A stretch of 43,455 nt of DNA from Pimelobacter simplex (lineage in GTDB: Bacteria; Actinomycetota; Actinomycetes; Propionibacteriales; Nocardioidaceae). The notes under the pieces are model-generated. The model saw only the letters and a program-made list of their open reading frames with translations. It was not told the origin of the DNA and searched no databases. Below are positions 8,333 through 16,655 of this stretch, piece by piece. The position numbers were made by a program, and so were the translations under genes. Numbering within the stretch: the first letter of the stretch is position 1; each line of letters starts with the position of its first letter. Location of the stretch: positions 1-43,455 of the forward strand of contig JADCLI010000048.1 in the NCBI GenBank assembly GCA_016803235.1, given 5' to 3'.

Positions 8333-8345
8333 GCTCGTCGCGAGG

Positions 8346-8364
8346 TTAGGTTAGCCTGACCTCA
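8346..8364 (+). promoter_or_regulatory. DtxR/IdeR-type iron box
   Basis: TTAGGTTAGCCTGACCTCA matches 17 of 19 positions of the consensus TTAGGTTAGCCTAACCTAA. The last base of the box is the A of the ATG at 8364, so the operator fills the space where a ribosome binding site would be. A -10-like TAGGTT lies inside the box at 8347-8352, consistent with a nearly leaderless transcript repressed by Fe(II)-IdeR. Confidence 0.88.
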
Positions 8365-9344
8365 TGACCGTCGAGCAGAACGAGTACGTCGCCACCCTGC
8401 CCATGCTCCTCACCGAGCTCGAGGTGCTGCGGGCCGAGCGGGTGTCGCCGTCGTACGTGCGGATCGAGCTCGGCGGCGCGGCACTGGCCCAGCTCGGCCC
8501 GGACGGCCCGGTGTACGACCAGCGGATCAAGCTGATCTTCCCGAACGCCGCGGGCGTCCTTCCCTCGTTCGCGGACGCGGACGAGTCGATCTGGACCACG
8601 TGGATGCAGATCCCCGAGGAGGAGCGCGGGTCGATGCGGACCTACACGATCCGCGACCGCGTCGGCGAGGGCGCCGAGACCCGCCTGGTCATCGACATCG
8701 TCGTGCACGAGGGCGAGGACGGCCACGCCCCCGACGGCCCCGGCAACCGCTGGGCCCTGCAGGCGGCGGCCGGGCAGCGCCTGGTCGTCCTCGCCCCCCG
8801 CAAGGGCCACGAGTTCGGTGGCATCGAGTGGTCCCCCGGTACGGCGACCCGGCTGCTGCTCGTCGGCGACGAGACCGCCGTCCCGGCGATCCGCGGCGTG
8901 CTGCGCGACCTTCCGGCCGACGCGACCGGGGCGGCCTACCTCGAGGTCCCGGTCGACGCCGACGTCCAGCAGATCACCGCACCTGCGGGGGTCTCGGTCA
9001 CCTGGCTGCCGCGCAACGGCGGCGCCCGCGGCGCCGAGCTGCACCCCGCCGTGCTCGACCACCTGACCGGCACCGCGCCCACCGAGGCGATCGTGGTGAG
9101 CGACGACGAGATCGACCCCGACCTGTGGGAGACCCCGGTCCACTCGTCCTCCGGCGAGGAGGTGGCCGTGGCGACGGCGGTCCCGACCGGCGACGCGCCG
9201 TACGCCGGTCTCTACGCCTGGATCGCCGGCGAGTCGAAGGTCGTGACCGGGCTGCGCCGCAAGCTGGTCAACGACCTCGGTCTCGACCGCGGCCAGGTCG
9301 CCTTCATGGGCTACTGGCGCGAGGGCGTCTCCATGCGATCCTGA
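8364..9344 (+). CDS. Siderophore-interacting protein (FAD-dependent ferric-siderophore reductase)
   Basis: A 326-residue protein of the SIP/ViuB family. The N-terminal FAD-binding barrel (ELEVLRAERVSPSYVRIELGG) contains the flavin motif R-T-Y-T-I-R near residue 94, and the second half resembles a NAD(P)H-binding ferredoxin-reductase domain (RLLLVGDETAVPAIRGVL). It ends with the family's typical VAFMGYWREG. These cytoplasmic enzymes reduce iron in imported ferric siderophores. The iron box at the start codon fits iron-limited expression. The ATG at 8364 leaves no Shine-Dalgarno site. An internal ATG at 8403 is possible, but it would remove the N-terminal 13 residues, including the segment just before MLLTELEVLR. 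Confidence 0.93.
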   Translation: MTVEQNEYVATLPMLLTELEVLRAERVSPSYVRIELGGAALAQLGPDGPVYDQRIKLIFPNAAGVLPSFADADESIWTTWMQIPEEERGSMRTYTIRDRVGEGAETRLVIDIVVHEGEDGHAPDGPGNRWALQAAAGQRLVVLAPRKGHEFGGIEWSPGTATRLLLVGDETAVPAIRGVLRDLPADATGAAYLEVPVDADVQQITAPAGVSVTWLPRNGGARGAELHPAVLDHLTGTAPTEAIVVSDDEIDPDLWETPVHSSSGEEVAVATAVPTGDAPYAGLYAWIAGESKVVTGLRRKLVNDLGLDRGQVAFMGYWREGVSMRS

Positions 9345-9348
9345 CGCC

Positions 9349-10029
9349 GTGCCCTCCCGCCAGTCCTACGGCGCCGACCCGGCGCAGTTCGCCGAGCTGA
9401 CCCTGCCCGACGGCGAGCCGCGCGGCGCCGCGATCGTGGTGCACGGCGGCTTCTGGAAGCCGGAGTACGGCATCGAGTACGCCCGGCCGCTGGTGGCGAG
9501 CCTCGCGGCGGACGGCTGGGCGGTGTGGGCGGTGGAGTACCGGCGGGGTGCGGGGGCGGAGGCGACGCTCGCCGACGTCGCCGCCGCGATCTCGGCCTGC
9601 CCCGCCGGGCCCGGACCGCGGGTGGCGATCGGTCACTCCGCGGGCGGTCACCTCGCCGTCTGGGCCGCGTCCCAGGATGTGGGGCTCACCCACGTGGTCG
9701 CCCAGGCCGGGGTCCTCGACCTGCGCTCGGCACACGACGACCGTCTGGGCGGCGGGGCCGTCGAGCGGTTCCTCGGCCACGCACCGGGGCCGGCCGACGC
9801 GGGCGTCGACCCGCTCCAGCAGGTCCCCCTCGACGTGCCCGTCTGGTGCGTCCACGCCGTCGACGACGAGGACGTGCCGATCAGCCAGTCGCGGACGTAC
9901 GTCGCGACCGCTCGGGCCGCCGGTGCCGAGGCGAGCCTCCTCGAGGTCGAGGGGGACCACTTCACCGTCATCGACCCCGCGTCGGCGGCGTGGGCCAGCA
10001 CGACGGCCTGGCTGCGGTCGCTGCGCTGA
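9349..10029 (+). CDS. Alpha/beta hydrolase, kynurenine-formamidase-like
   Basis: The 226-residue protein starts at the GTG at 9349, four bases after the preceding stop codon, so it is probably co-transcribed with the siderophore reductase. The oxyanion-hole motif HGGFW (32-36), the nucleophile elbow GHSAGGH (Ser97), an aspartate in the VDDEDVP segment and a histidine in EGDHFTV form a complete catalytic triad. The HGGFW motif and compact size resemble arylformamidase/kynurenine formamidase and small esterases. No tryptophan-degradation gene is nearby, so the substrate stays open. A strand-specific hairpin follows 22 bp after the stop. Confidence 0.85.
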   Translation: MPSRQSYGADPAQFAELTLPDGEPRGAAIVVHGGFWKPEYGIEYARPLVASLAADGWAVWAVEYRRGAGAEATLADVAAAISACPAGPGPRVAIGHSAGGHLAVWAASQDVGLTHVVAQAGVLDLRSAHDDRLGGGAVERFLGHAPGPADAGVDPLQQVPLDVPVWCVHAVDDEDVPISQSRTYVATARAAGAEASLLEVEGDHFTVIDPASAAWASTTAWLRSLR

Positions 10030-10051
10030 TCGCGTGGCGCCCGGCGCGTGT

Positions 10052-10083
10052 CCCCCGGATCGTTCGATCGAGCGATTCGGGGG
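10052..10083 (+). terminator. Intrinsic-type terminator for the plus-strand genes
   Basis: A 32-nt hairpin with all 16 base pairs formed in plus-strand RNA, two of them G-U. In minus-strand RNA the same two positions become C-A mismatches. It begins 22 nt after the stop of the alpha/beta hydrolase gene and ends the plus-strand transcript. There is no clear U-tract. Confidence 0.75.
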
Positions 10084-10098
10084 CATTCCGGCGCAGGA

Positions 10099-10136
10099 AT
10101 CCCCCCAGACCGCTCGATCGAACGATCTGGGGGGAT
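10099..10136 (-). terminator. Intrinsic-type terminator for the minus-strand operon
   Basis: A 38-nt hairpin with full pairing in minus-strand RNA (two G-U pairs), whereas the plus-strand RNA would have two C-A mismatches. It lies just after the stop of the aldolase gene (10147). It shares the 17-mer GATCGTTCGATCGAGCG with the preceding hairpin in the opposite orientation, so the pair looks like two copies of one element, each facing the operon it ends. Confidence 0.75.
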
Positions 10137-10146
10137 GGGGTGAGGC

Positions 10147-11199
10147 TCAGACCGCGGCGCCCTCGAGGGCGGCCTCGCGCTCGGCCACGATGGTGAGCGC
10201 GATGTCGACGATCATGTCCTCCTGGCCACCGACCAGGCGACGCCGACCGCACTCCATGAGGATGTCGCGGACGTCGACGTCGTACTGCTCGGCGGCACGC
10301 TCGGCGTGGCGCAGGAAGGACGAGTACACGCCGGCGTAGCCGAGGGTGAGGGTCTCGCGGTCGACCCGGACCGGGCGGTCCTGGAGCGGGCGGACGATGT
10401 CGTCGGCGGCGTCCTGCAGCTTGAAGACGTCGCAGCCGTGCTCGAAGCCCATCAGGTCGGCGACCGCGATGAACGGCTCGATCGGGCAGTTGCCGGCGCC
10501 CGCGCCGTGGCCGGCGAGCGAGGCGTCGACGCGGTACACGCCGTTCTGGACGGCCACGACGGAGTTGGCGACGGACAGCGAGAGGTTCTCGTGGGCGTGG
10601 ATGCCGATCTCGGTCTCGGCGTTCAGCACGCCGCGGTAGGCCCGCACCCGGGCGGCGACGTCGTCCATGGTCAGGCGGCCGCCGGAGTCGGTGACGTAGA
10701 CACAGTGCGCGCCGTACGACTCCATCAGCTTGGCCTGCTGGGCGAGCTGCTCGGGCTCGGCCATGTGGGAGAGCATCAGGAAGCCGGAGACGTCCATGCC
10801 GAGCTCGCGGGCGGCCGCGATGTGCTGCGCGGAGACGTCGGCCTCGGTGCAGTGGGTCGCGATCCGCACCGAGCGGACGCCCAGGTCGTAGGCGCGCTTG
10901 AGCTCGTGGACCGTACCGACGCCCGGCAGCAGCAGGGTGGTGAGGCGGGCGTTCTTGAGCACCGACGCGGCGGCCTCGAGCCACTCCCAGTCGGTGTGCG
11001 AGCCCGGCCCGTAGTTGACCGAGCCGCCGGCGAGGCCGTCGCCGTGGGCGACCTCGAGCGCGTCGACGCCGGCCTCGTCGAGGGCGACGACGATCCGCTT
11101 CACGTCGGCCGGCGAGATCCGGTGCCGGATCGCGTGCATGCCGTCGCGCAGGGTGACGTCCTGGACGAAGATCTTGGTCTTCTCGGCGGGGGTGCTCAC
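10147..11199 (-). CDS. dmpG: 4-hydroxy-2-oxovalerate aldolase
   Basis: The 350-residue protein cleaves 4-hydroxy-2-oxoacids to pyruvate and an aldehyde. It has the DmpG/BphI/HsaF hallmarks: DVTLRDGMHAIRH near the N-terminus (metal-binding Asp and catalytic residues), YVTDSGGRLTMDDV in the barrel, metal-binding HAHEN, and a C-terminal DmpG-type communication domain (GGQEDMIVDIAL). The GTG start overlaps the stop of the dehydrogenase gene as GTGA, which indicates translational coupling. The two enzymes normally form a complex that channels the volatile aldehyde. Gene order equals hsaE-hsaG-hsaF of steroid degraders, but aromatic meta-cleavage operons share it. Confidence 0.96.
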   Translation of the reverse strand: MSTPAEKTKIFVQDVTLRDGMHAIRHRISPADVKRIVVALDEAGVDALEVAHGDGLAGGSVNYGPGSHTDWEWLEAAASVLKNARLTTLLLPGVGTVHELKRAYDLGVRSVRIATHCTEADVSAQHIAAARELGMDVSGFLMLSHMAEPEQLAQQAKLMESYGAHCVYVTDSGGRLTMDDVAARVRAYRGVLNAETEIGIHAHENLSLSVANSVVAVQNGVYRVDASLAGHGAGAGNCPIEPFIAVADLMGFEHGCDVFKLQDAADDIVRPLQDRPVRVDRETLTLGYAGVYSSFLRHAERAAEQYDVDVRDILMECGRRRLVGGQEDMIVDIALTIVAEREAALEGAAV

Positions 11200-12155
11200 A
11201 GCGCGGCCTCCTTGGCAGCAGCGATCCGCTCGGCGACCTGGAGGCCGGCCGAGGTCATGATGTCGAGGTTGCCGGCGTACGCCGGGAGGTAGTGGCCGGC
11301 GCCGGTGACCTGGAGGAACACCGACACCTGGTGGGTGGGCCGCTGCACCGATCCGTCCGGGCCGGGCTCGAGCAGGGTCTCGACCGGCTGGTCGGCGGGG
11401 ATCTCGGCGATCTGGACCTTCTGGACCAGCTTGTAGCCGGGGACGTACGCCGCCACGTCGGCGACCATCTTCTCGACGCTGGCGCGGATCTCGTCGTGCA
11501 CGGCCGGGTCGGGCGCGTGGACGAGGGCGAAGACGGTGTCGCGCATCATCAGCGGCGGCTCGGCCGGGTTGAGGATGATGACGGCCTTGCCGCGCTTGGC
11601 GCCACCGACCTGGGCGATCGCGCCGGAGGTGGTCTCGGTGAACTCGTCGATGTTGGCGCGGGTGCCGGGGCCGGCGGACTTCGAGGAGATCGAGGCGACG
11701 ATCTCGGCGTACTCGACCGGGACGACGCGGGAGATCGCGGCCACGATCGGGATGGTGGCCTGGCCGCCGCAGGTGACCATGTTGAGGTTGGGCGCGTCGA
11801 GGTGCTCGTCGATGTTGACGGCCGGGATCACGAACGGGCCGATGGCGGCCGGCGTGAGGTCGATGAGGCGCTTGCCGAGCGGGCGCAGCAGCGCGTCGTT
11901 GTGGAGGTGCGCCTTGGCCGAGGTGGCGTCGAAGACGATCTCGATGTCGTCGAAGCCGGGCAGGGCCAGCAGGCCCTCGACGCCCTCGTGAGTCGTCGCG
12001 ACGCCGAGGTCGCGGGCGCGGGCGAGGCCGTCGGAGTCGGGGTCGATGCCGACGAGCGCGCCCATCTCGACGTGCTGCGCGGTCTGCAGGATCTTGATCA
12101 TCAGATCGGTTCCGATGTTGCCGGACCCGATGATGGCCACCTTGGTCTTGGTCAT
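11196..12155 (-). CDS. Acetaldehyde dehydrogenase (acylating)
   Basis: A 319-residue NAD-dependent enzyme that turns acetaldehyde or propionaldehyde plus CoA into acyl-CoA. The Rossmann motif AIIGSGNIG (residues 7-15), the catalytic cysteine in MVTCGGQATIP (Cys129), the conserved NPAEPPLMMRDT and the C-terminal GAGHYLPAYAGNLDIMTSA are all in place. The start is the ATG at 12153-12155. It follows the hydratase gene after 2 bp and overlaps the aldolase gene by 4 bp, so the three are surely one operon. Its product in a steroid pathway would be propionyl-CoA (HsaG), and in simple aromatic pathways acetyl-CoA; the sequence alone does not decide. Confidence 0.96.
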   Translation of the reverse strand: MTKTKVAIIGSGNIGTDLMIKILQTAQHVEMGALVGIDPDSDGLARARDLGVATTHEGVEGLLALPGFDDIEIVFDATSAKAHLHNDALLRPLGKRLIDLTPAAIGPFVIPAVNIDEHLDAPNLNMVTCGGQATIPIVAAISRVVPVEYAEIVASISSKSAGPGTRANIDEFTETTSGAIAQVGGAKRGKAVIILNPAEPPLMMRDTVFALVHAPDPAVHDEIRASVEKMVADVAAYVPGYKLVQKVQIAEIPADQPVETLLEPGPDGSVQRPTHQVSVFLQVTGAGHYLPAYAGNLDIMTSAGLQVAERIAAAKEAAL

Positions 12156-12157
12156 GG

Positions 12158-12985
12158 TCAGGACTCCTTCGTGCTGAAGCTGATGGCGACGGAGCCGAGT
12201 CCGTCGATGGTGAGCTCGACGTCGGCGCCGGGGGCGGCCGGGCGCATCGGGCCGAGGGCGCCGGAGAGCACAACCTGGCCCGCGCGCAGCGGGTCGCCGA
12301 GGTCGCGGGCCTGGCGGGCCAGCCACTGCAGGGCGACGAGCGGGTCACCGAGCGAGGCGGCGCCGGTGCCGACCGAGTCGTCCTGGCCGGTGACGGTCAT
12401 CGCCATGGCGGCCTCCTTCGGCGAGAAGTCGTCGAGGGTACGGCGCTCCGTGCCGAGCACGTAGCCGCCGGCCGAGGCGTTGTCGGCGACGGTGTCGGCG
12501 AAGCTGATGTCCCAGTTGTCGATGCGGCTGTCGCACACCTCGATCGCGGCGACGGCGTAGTCGACGGCCGCGGCGACCTGGTCGAGGTCGAGGTCGCCCT
12601 CGTCGAGGTCGGCCTTCAGCACGAAGGCGATCTCGCCCTCCACCTTGGGCTGCAGCAGTCCGCTGATGTCGATGGGGGCGGAGGCGTCGTACTGCATGTC
12701 GTCGAAGAGCACGCCGAGGTCGGGGGTGTCGACGCCCAGCTGCTTCTGCACGGCCTCGGAGGTCGCGCCGATCTTGCGGCCGGCGACGGTCGCGCCGGCG
12801 GCGAGGCGGTGGGCGTTGAGCTGCTGCTGCACGGCGTAGGCGAGGTTGATGTCGCGGTCGCCGATCAGGTCGCGGATCGGGGCGCAGGGCTGGTTGTCGA
12901 CCAGCGCGGTGTGCAGGCGCTCGGCGGCAGCCCGGACAGCGTCGTCGGCGGCAGCGTTGTCAGCCAGGTCGAGGGCTTCGGTCAT
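12158..12985 (-). CDS. 2-keto-4-pentenoate hydratase (2-hydroxypenta-2,4-dienoate hydratase)
   Basis: The 275-residue protein starts at the ATG at 12983-12985. It belongs to the fumarylacetoacetate-hydrolase fold group of hydratases: AGRKIGATSEAVQKQLGV, the metal-site segment KVEGEIAFVL with two glutamates, and VCDSRIDNWDISFADTVADNAS are conserved. It adds water to 2-hydroxydienoates released by meta-cleavage hydrolases and hands 4-hydroxy-2-oxoacid to the aldolase. As first gene of the operon it is divergent from the IclR-type regulator, with 63 bp between them, which must contain the promoter and operator. Equivalent to HsaE or MhpD/BphH. Confidence 0.95.
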   Translation of the reverse strand: MTEALDLADNAAADDAVRAAAERLHTALVDNQPCAPIRDLIGDRDINLAYAVQQQLNAHRLAAGATVAGRKIGATSEAVQKQLGVDTPDLGVLFDDMQYDASAPIDISGLLQPKVEGEIAFVLKADLDEGDLDLDQVAAAVDYAVAAIEVCDSRIDNWDISFADTVADNASAGGYVLGTERRTLDDFSPKEAAMAMTVTGQDDSVGTGAASLGDPLVALQWLARQARDLGDPLRAGQVVLSGALGPMRPAAPGADVELTIDGLGSVAISFSTKES

Positions 12986-13048
12986 GGTGCCCACTCTCGG
13001 GCCTCGGGTCGCCGCCCGCCACGCGCGCGTTCCACTCACCGGTACGCT

Positions 13049-13810
13049 GTGACGGTGGAGGACCTGGACACCGTTCTCGGCAAGGCGGTCGCGCTGCTGC
13101 GGGCCTTCGGGCCGGAGGACCGGCTGCTCCCCCTCGCCGAGCTGATCCGACGCACCGGCCTGCCCAAGGGCACCGTGCACCGCATCGCCGGCGACCTGGT
13201 CCACCACCGGCTGCTGGAGAAGACCGCGCACGGCTACCGCCTCGCCGGTGGCCTGTTCGAGCTCGGCATGCGCGCGGCCACCGAGCGGACCCTGCTCGAG
13301 GTCGCCATGCCCTTCCTGCAGGACCTCTACGAGCGCACCCACGAGACCGTCCACCTCGGCGTCCGCGACGGCGCGGAGGTCGTCTACGTCGCCAAGATCG
13401 GTGGCCACCGGCAGGCCCGCAGCCCCTCGCGCACCGGCGGCCGGATGCCGATGCACTGCACCGCGATCGGCAAGGTGCTCCTCGCGCACGCCGAGCCGTC
13501 GGTGCGGGCCACGGTCCTGTCCGGCCCGCTGGAGCGTCGTACGCCGCACACGGTGGTGGCGCCGGGCCTGCTCGAGCAGCAGCTGGAGCGGGCGCTGGAG
13601 ACCGGGCTGGCGTTCGAGCGCGAGGAGTCGACCCCGGGCCTGCTCTGCGTGGCCGCGCCGGTGCTCGACACCGACGGCGCGACCGCACTCGCGGCGATCA
13701 GCGTCACCGGACCGGTCGGCCGGTTCCGCCCGGAGGCCCACCACAACGCGGTCCGCGCGGCGGCCACGGCACTCGCGAGCACCCTGGCCCGCCGCCCGGG
13801 CGGGTTGTAG
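13049..13810 (+). CDS. IclR family transcriptional regulator
   Basis: A 253-residue protein from the GTG at 13049 (or the GTG 6 bases later). Residues 10-65 form the winged helix-turn-helix (LLPLAELIRRTGLPKGTVHRIAGDL), and residues 80-250 the IclR effector-binding GAF-like domain with the usual VYVAKIGG, MPMHCTAIGKVLLA and REESTPGLLCVAAPV segments. The divergent position next to the hydratase-dehydrogenase-aldolase operon makes it the likely local regulator, responding to an aromatic or ring-cleavage intermediate. No clear IclR-type operator palindrome could be recognised in the 63-bp gap. Confidence 0.92.
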   Translation: MTVEDLDTVLGKAVALLRAFGPEDRLLPLAELIRRTGLPKGTVHRIAGDLVHHRLLEKTAHGYRLAGGLFELGMRAATERTLLEVAMPFLQDLYERTHETVHLGVRDGAEVVYVAKIGGHRQARSPSRTGGRMPMHCTAIGKVLLAHAEPSVRATVLSGPLERRTPHTVVAPGLLEQQLERALETGLAFEREESTPGLLCVAAPVLDTDGATALAAISVTGPVGRFRPEAHHNAVRAAATALASTLARRPGGL

Positions 13811-13836
13811 GACTCGGCCGCGGGTACCGCCGCGGC

Positions 13837-14481
13837 GTGCGCACCCGTCTCGCGGCCCTGGTCGCCTCGTCGTCCCTGGCGGTCCTCGGTGTCCCCGGTC
13901 CGGCCATCGCGGATCCCCCGCCGGTGATCGCGGATCCCGCGGCCGTCAGCGACGGCCAGCCGCGCGACGCCCGGATCAGCATTCCGGCCCTCGGCATCCA
14001 CCGCCTGCGCGTGATCGCCTACCGCGGGCGGACCGACGACGGACCCGGCACCCGGATCCAGGACCGCGGCATCGCGGCGTCGCCGTACGGACCCAACGGC
14101 GGCACCGGCCCCGGTGGACTGGGCAACTACCAGGTCACCGGCCACCGCAGCACGCACGGGGCCGTCTTCCGCCGGGTCCCGTCACTGCGCCGCGGCGACG
14201 TGATCCGCGTCGATGCCGGGGCGTGGCGCTACGTCTACCGGGTCACCCGCACCCGCTGGGTCTCGTTCCGCTCCGAGACGTCCCTGCGCAAGCAGCGGGC
14301 GGCGGTGCCCGGGAAGCCCGGAGCGGTGCCCCGCAAGGGCTACCTCACCCTGTCGACCTGCGCGACGCCCGAGGACCGCGCCCGCGGCAACCACTGGACG
14401 GACCGCCACGGCAACCCCGAGCACCGCATCGACAAGATCGGCGTCCTGGTGAAGCGGGTGCCGCGCCCGGCCCGACCCTGA
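13837..14481 (+). CDS. Class E/F-type sortase, exported
   Basis: A 214-residue protein from the GTG at 13837. Residues 1-26 look like a signal peptide or N-terminal anchor. The catalytic triad is visible: His103 in TGHRSTHG, Cys175 in TLSTC and Arg197 in HRIDKIG. The RISIPALGI strand and the YGPNGGTGPGGLGNYQVTGH region are typical of actinobacterial standalone sortases. Such enzymes link secreted proteins to the cell wall through an LPXTG- or LAXTG-like signal. No substrate with a sorting signal is seen next to it. It lies 26 bp after the IclR gene and converges with the CocE-type hydrolase gene (6 bp apart). Confidence 0.88.
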   Translation: MRTRLAALVASSSLAVLGVPGPAIADPPPVIADPAAVSDGQPRDARISIPALGIHRLRVIAYRGRTDDGPGTRIQDRGIAASPYGPNGGTGPGGLGNYQVTGHRSTHGAVFRRVPSLRRGDVIRVDAGAWRYVYRVTRTRWVSFRSETSLRKQRAAVPGKPGAVPRKGYLTLSTCATPEDRARGNHWTDRHGNPEHRIDKIGVLVKRVPRPARP

Positions 14482-14487
14482 CCCGCA

Positions 14488-16578
14488 TCAGCGCACCGCC
14501 ATCGTCAGCACCGACGGGTGCTGCGGGCCGGTGTGCACGGTGACCGGCACCAGCTGGCCGAGCAGGTCGGGGACGGTCGAGAGCAGGTGCGGTACGTCGA
14601 ACGCCTGCACCGCGATCCGCAGCCGGTGCCCCTTCGCGATCACCGCGCCGGTCGGGAAGATCTCGAGGTCCACGGGCGCGATCGTGCCGGCCGGCAGCTT
14701 CGCCTTCGCCTCCCGGGTGAACGGGTGGTAGGGCTGGAGCAGCTGGCCGTCGAGGTAGCGCGAGCGGCTCTCGTCGAGCCTGCGGTGCGCGATGGTCTGC
14801 CAGCCGCCGCTGATCCGGGTCACCGTGCCGTCGGGTGCGACGTCCTCGACCGCGACCGACAGCATCCCGTCGCCGGTCGGCGTCGAGACGTGGAGGCGGG
14901 CGTTGAGCGGGCCCTGGAAGCGGACCGCGGCGTCCAGCGGCGCGGTGTCGAAGGTGACGCCGCCGAGATCGTTGAGTCGGTTGTCCCGGAAGCAGGGCAG
15001 GTCCTTCAGCAGCACGTTGGGCAGGCCGGCCGTCCACTGGTTGGCGGAGCGGGTGCACAGGCCGGTGACCGGGACCGGCGGGACGACGGCGGTCCCGGTG
15101 CTCGGCGTACCCAGGGTCAGGTCGCCGCCCCGGCCGCCGACGGCGGCGTTGCCGGAGAGCGCGTAGCTGCGTGCGGACAGGTCGCTGTCGATCCACCTCG
15201 CCTTGCGCACCCACGCGCCGGAGCCCTGCTCGTAGTAGGTGAGCGGGGCGATCTGGTCGAGCTGCCCGTCGATGCCGCCCAGGTAGTGGTCGAACCAGCG
15301 CAGCTGCAGCTCGGCGAGGGAGCCGTAGCCGGCCTCGCCGACATCGGCGCCGGAGGAGCCCTGCAGGTGGTCCCACGGCCCGAGGATCAGCTTGGTCGGG
15401 ACACCGCGCTGCTGGAGCCGCTCGAAGACGAGCGGGGTGCCGCGCTGGAAGAGGTCGAACTCGCCACCGACCAGGAAGGTCGGGACGGTGACGTCGTCGA
15501 GGACGTCGATCGGCGAGCGCTCGCGGTAGAACGGGCCGTCGTACGCCGGGTCGCCGCCGAGCAGCGCCTGGGTGGCCAGCGGCAGGGTGAAGGTGAGCCC
15601 GCCCGTCAGGTGGTCGAGCGCCATCTTGAAGCCGGCCTGCGGCTCCTGGAGGCCGTACGCCGGCGGGATCACGCCGGTCGCGGTGACCAGGCCGAGCCAC
15701 AGCGGGATGAACCCGACGTCGATCTGGCCGCCGGAGGCGACGACGTCGCGGTAGACGTCGGCGGCCGGGACCTGCGGGAAGATCGCCTTGAGCCCCTTGG
15801 GCTTCTGGGCCGCGGCGAAGAGCTGCGAGATGCCCATGTACGACGCGCCGGTCATGCCGACCTCGCCGTTGCTCCACGGCTGGGAGGCCGCCCACTCGAC
15901 GACCGCGCCGGCGTCCTCGCCCTCCCGGGCGCTGAACGCCTTCCACTGGCCGTGGGAGCCGCCGGTGCCGCGGGCGTCGACGGTGAGCTGGGCGTACCCG
16001 CGCTTGACCAGGTAGCCCGGATCGGCGCCGGCGAGGGTGGCGCCCGCGCCGGCGGAGAGGACGGTCTTGTTGTAGGCCGTGATCGTGACGATGACCGGGA
16101 GCGGGGTGGTGACCGGCTTGCCGTCGGCGCCGGCGGGGCGCTGCAGGTCGGCACGCAGGACCACACCGTCGTCCATGGTGATCGGGATGTCGCGGGTGGT
16201 GACGCTGGCGTCGTACGTCGCCGGCCGCGGGGTCCACGGGGCGGCGGTGGGAGCGGTGCCGGTGGTGCCGGTCCCGGTGCTCGTGCCGGTGGCGGTGCCG
16301 GCCGGAGTGGACGTCAGGGTCGCCGGCGTGGTCCGGCCACACCTCTTCTTGCGCTTCTCGGCCTTCGTGCACTTCTTCGGCTTCTGCGCGGCGGGCGCGC
16401 TCGCCGTGGCCCGGTGGTCCGAGGCAGCGGGCCGGGTGCTCGTCGCACCGACGCCGATCGCGTCGCCGGCGACCGGCAGCACCAGCGCCGCGGCGAGGCC
16501 GGCGCCGGCCAGCGCGGTCGTGAACCGGCGCCGCCTGGCGGGGTCGACCGTCAGGCGGCGCGCGTCGAGCTCGTTCAT
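14488..16578 (-). CDS. Secreted CocE/NonD (X-Pro dipeptidyl-peptidase S15-like) hydrolase
   Basis: The 696-residue protein has a twin-arginine-like N-terminus (ARRRRFTTALAGAGLAAALVLPVAG) followed by a low-complexity basic and Thr/Gly/Pro-rich linker to about residue 120. The S15/CocE alpha/beta hydrolase domain follows, with the nucleophile in TGASYMGIS (about residue 243), GGEFDLF carrying the likely acid, and the histidine in GPWDHL. A C-terminal jelly-roll (about 450-690) of the X-Pro dipeptidyl-peptidase type completes it. Relatives are acyl esterases or dipeptidyl peptidases. A 7-bp inverted repeat CCCGTGG/CCACGGG lies at 16591-16609, just upstream of the start. Confidence 0.9.
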   Translation of the reverse strand: MNELDARRLTVDPARRRRFTTALAGAGLAAALVLPVAGDAIGVGATSTRPAASDHRATASAPAAQKPKKCTKAEKRKKRCGRTTPATLTSTPAGTATGTSTGTGTTGTAPTAAPWTPRPATYDASVTTRDIPITMDDGVVLRADLQRPAGADGKPVTTPLPVIVTITAYNKTVLSAGAGATLAGADPGYLVKRGYAQLTVDARGTGGSHGQWKAFSAREGEDAGAVVEWAASQPWSNGEVGMTGASYMGISQLFAAAQKPKGLKAIFPQVPAADVYRDVVASGGQIDVGFIPLWLGLVTATGVIPPAYGLQEPQAGFKMALDHLTGGLTFTLPLATQALLGGDPAYDGPFYRERSPIDVLDDVTVPTFLVGGEFDLFQRGTPLVFERLQQRGVPTKLILGPWDHLQGSSGADVGEAGYGSLAELQLRWFDHYLGGIDGQLDQIAPLTYYEQGSGAWVRKARWIDSDLSARSYALSGNAAVGGRGGDLTLGTPSTGTAVVPPVPVTGLCTRSANQWTAGLPNVLLKDLPCFRDNRLNDLGGVTFDTAPLDAAVRFQGPLNARLHVSTPTGDGMLSVAVEDVAPDGTVTRISGGWQTIAHRRLDESRSRYLDGQLLQPYHPFTREAKAKLPAGTIAPVDLEIFPTGAVIAKGHRLRIAVQAFDVPHLLSTVPDLLGQLVPVTVHTGPQHPSVLTMAVR

Positions 16579-16655
16579 GGGTGCTTCCCTCCCGTGGCGT
16601 ACCCACGGGTAACGAAGCGGGCGTGGCGTCGGTCACGCCCCACCGGCGGCGCGCC

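Noticed and set aside
12986..13048. An IclR operator between the hydratase and IclR genes
   Set aside because: There is one GTTCCAC half but no matching inverted half at a normal spacing, so no site is annotated.
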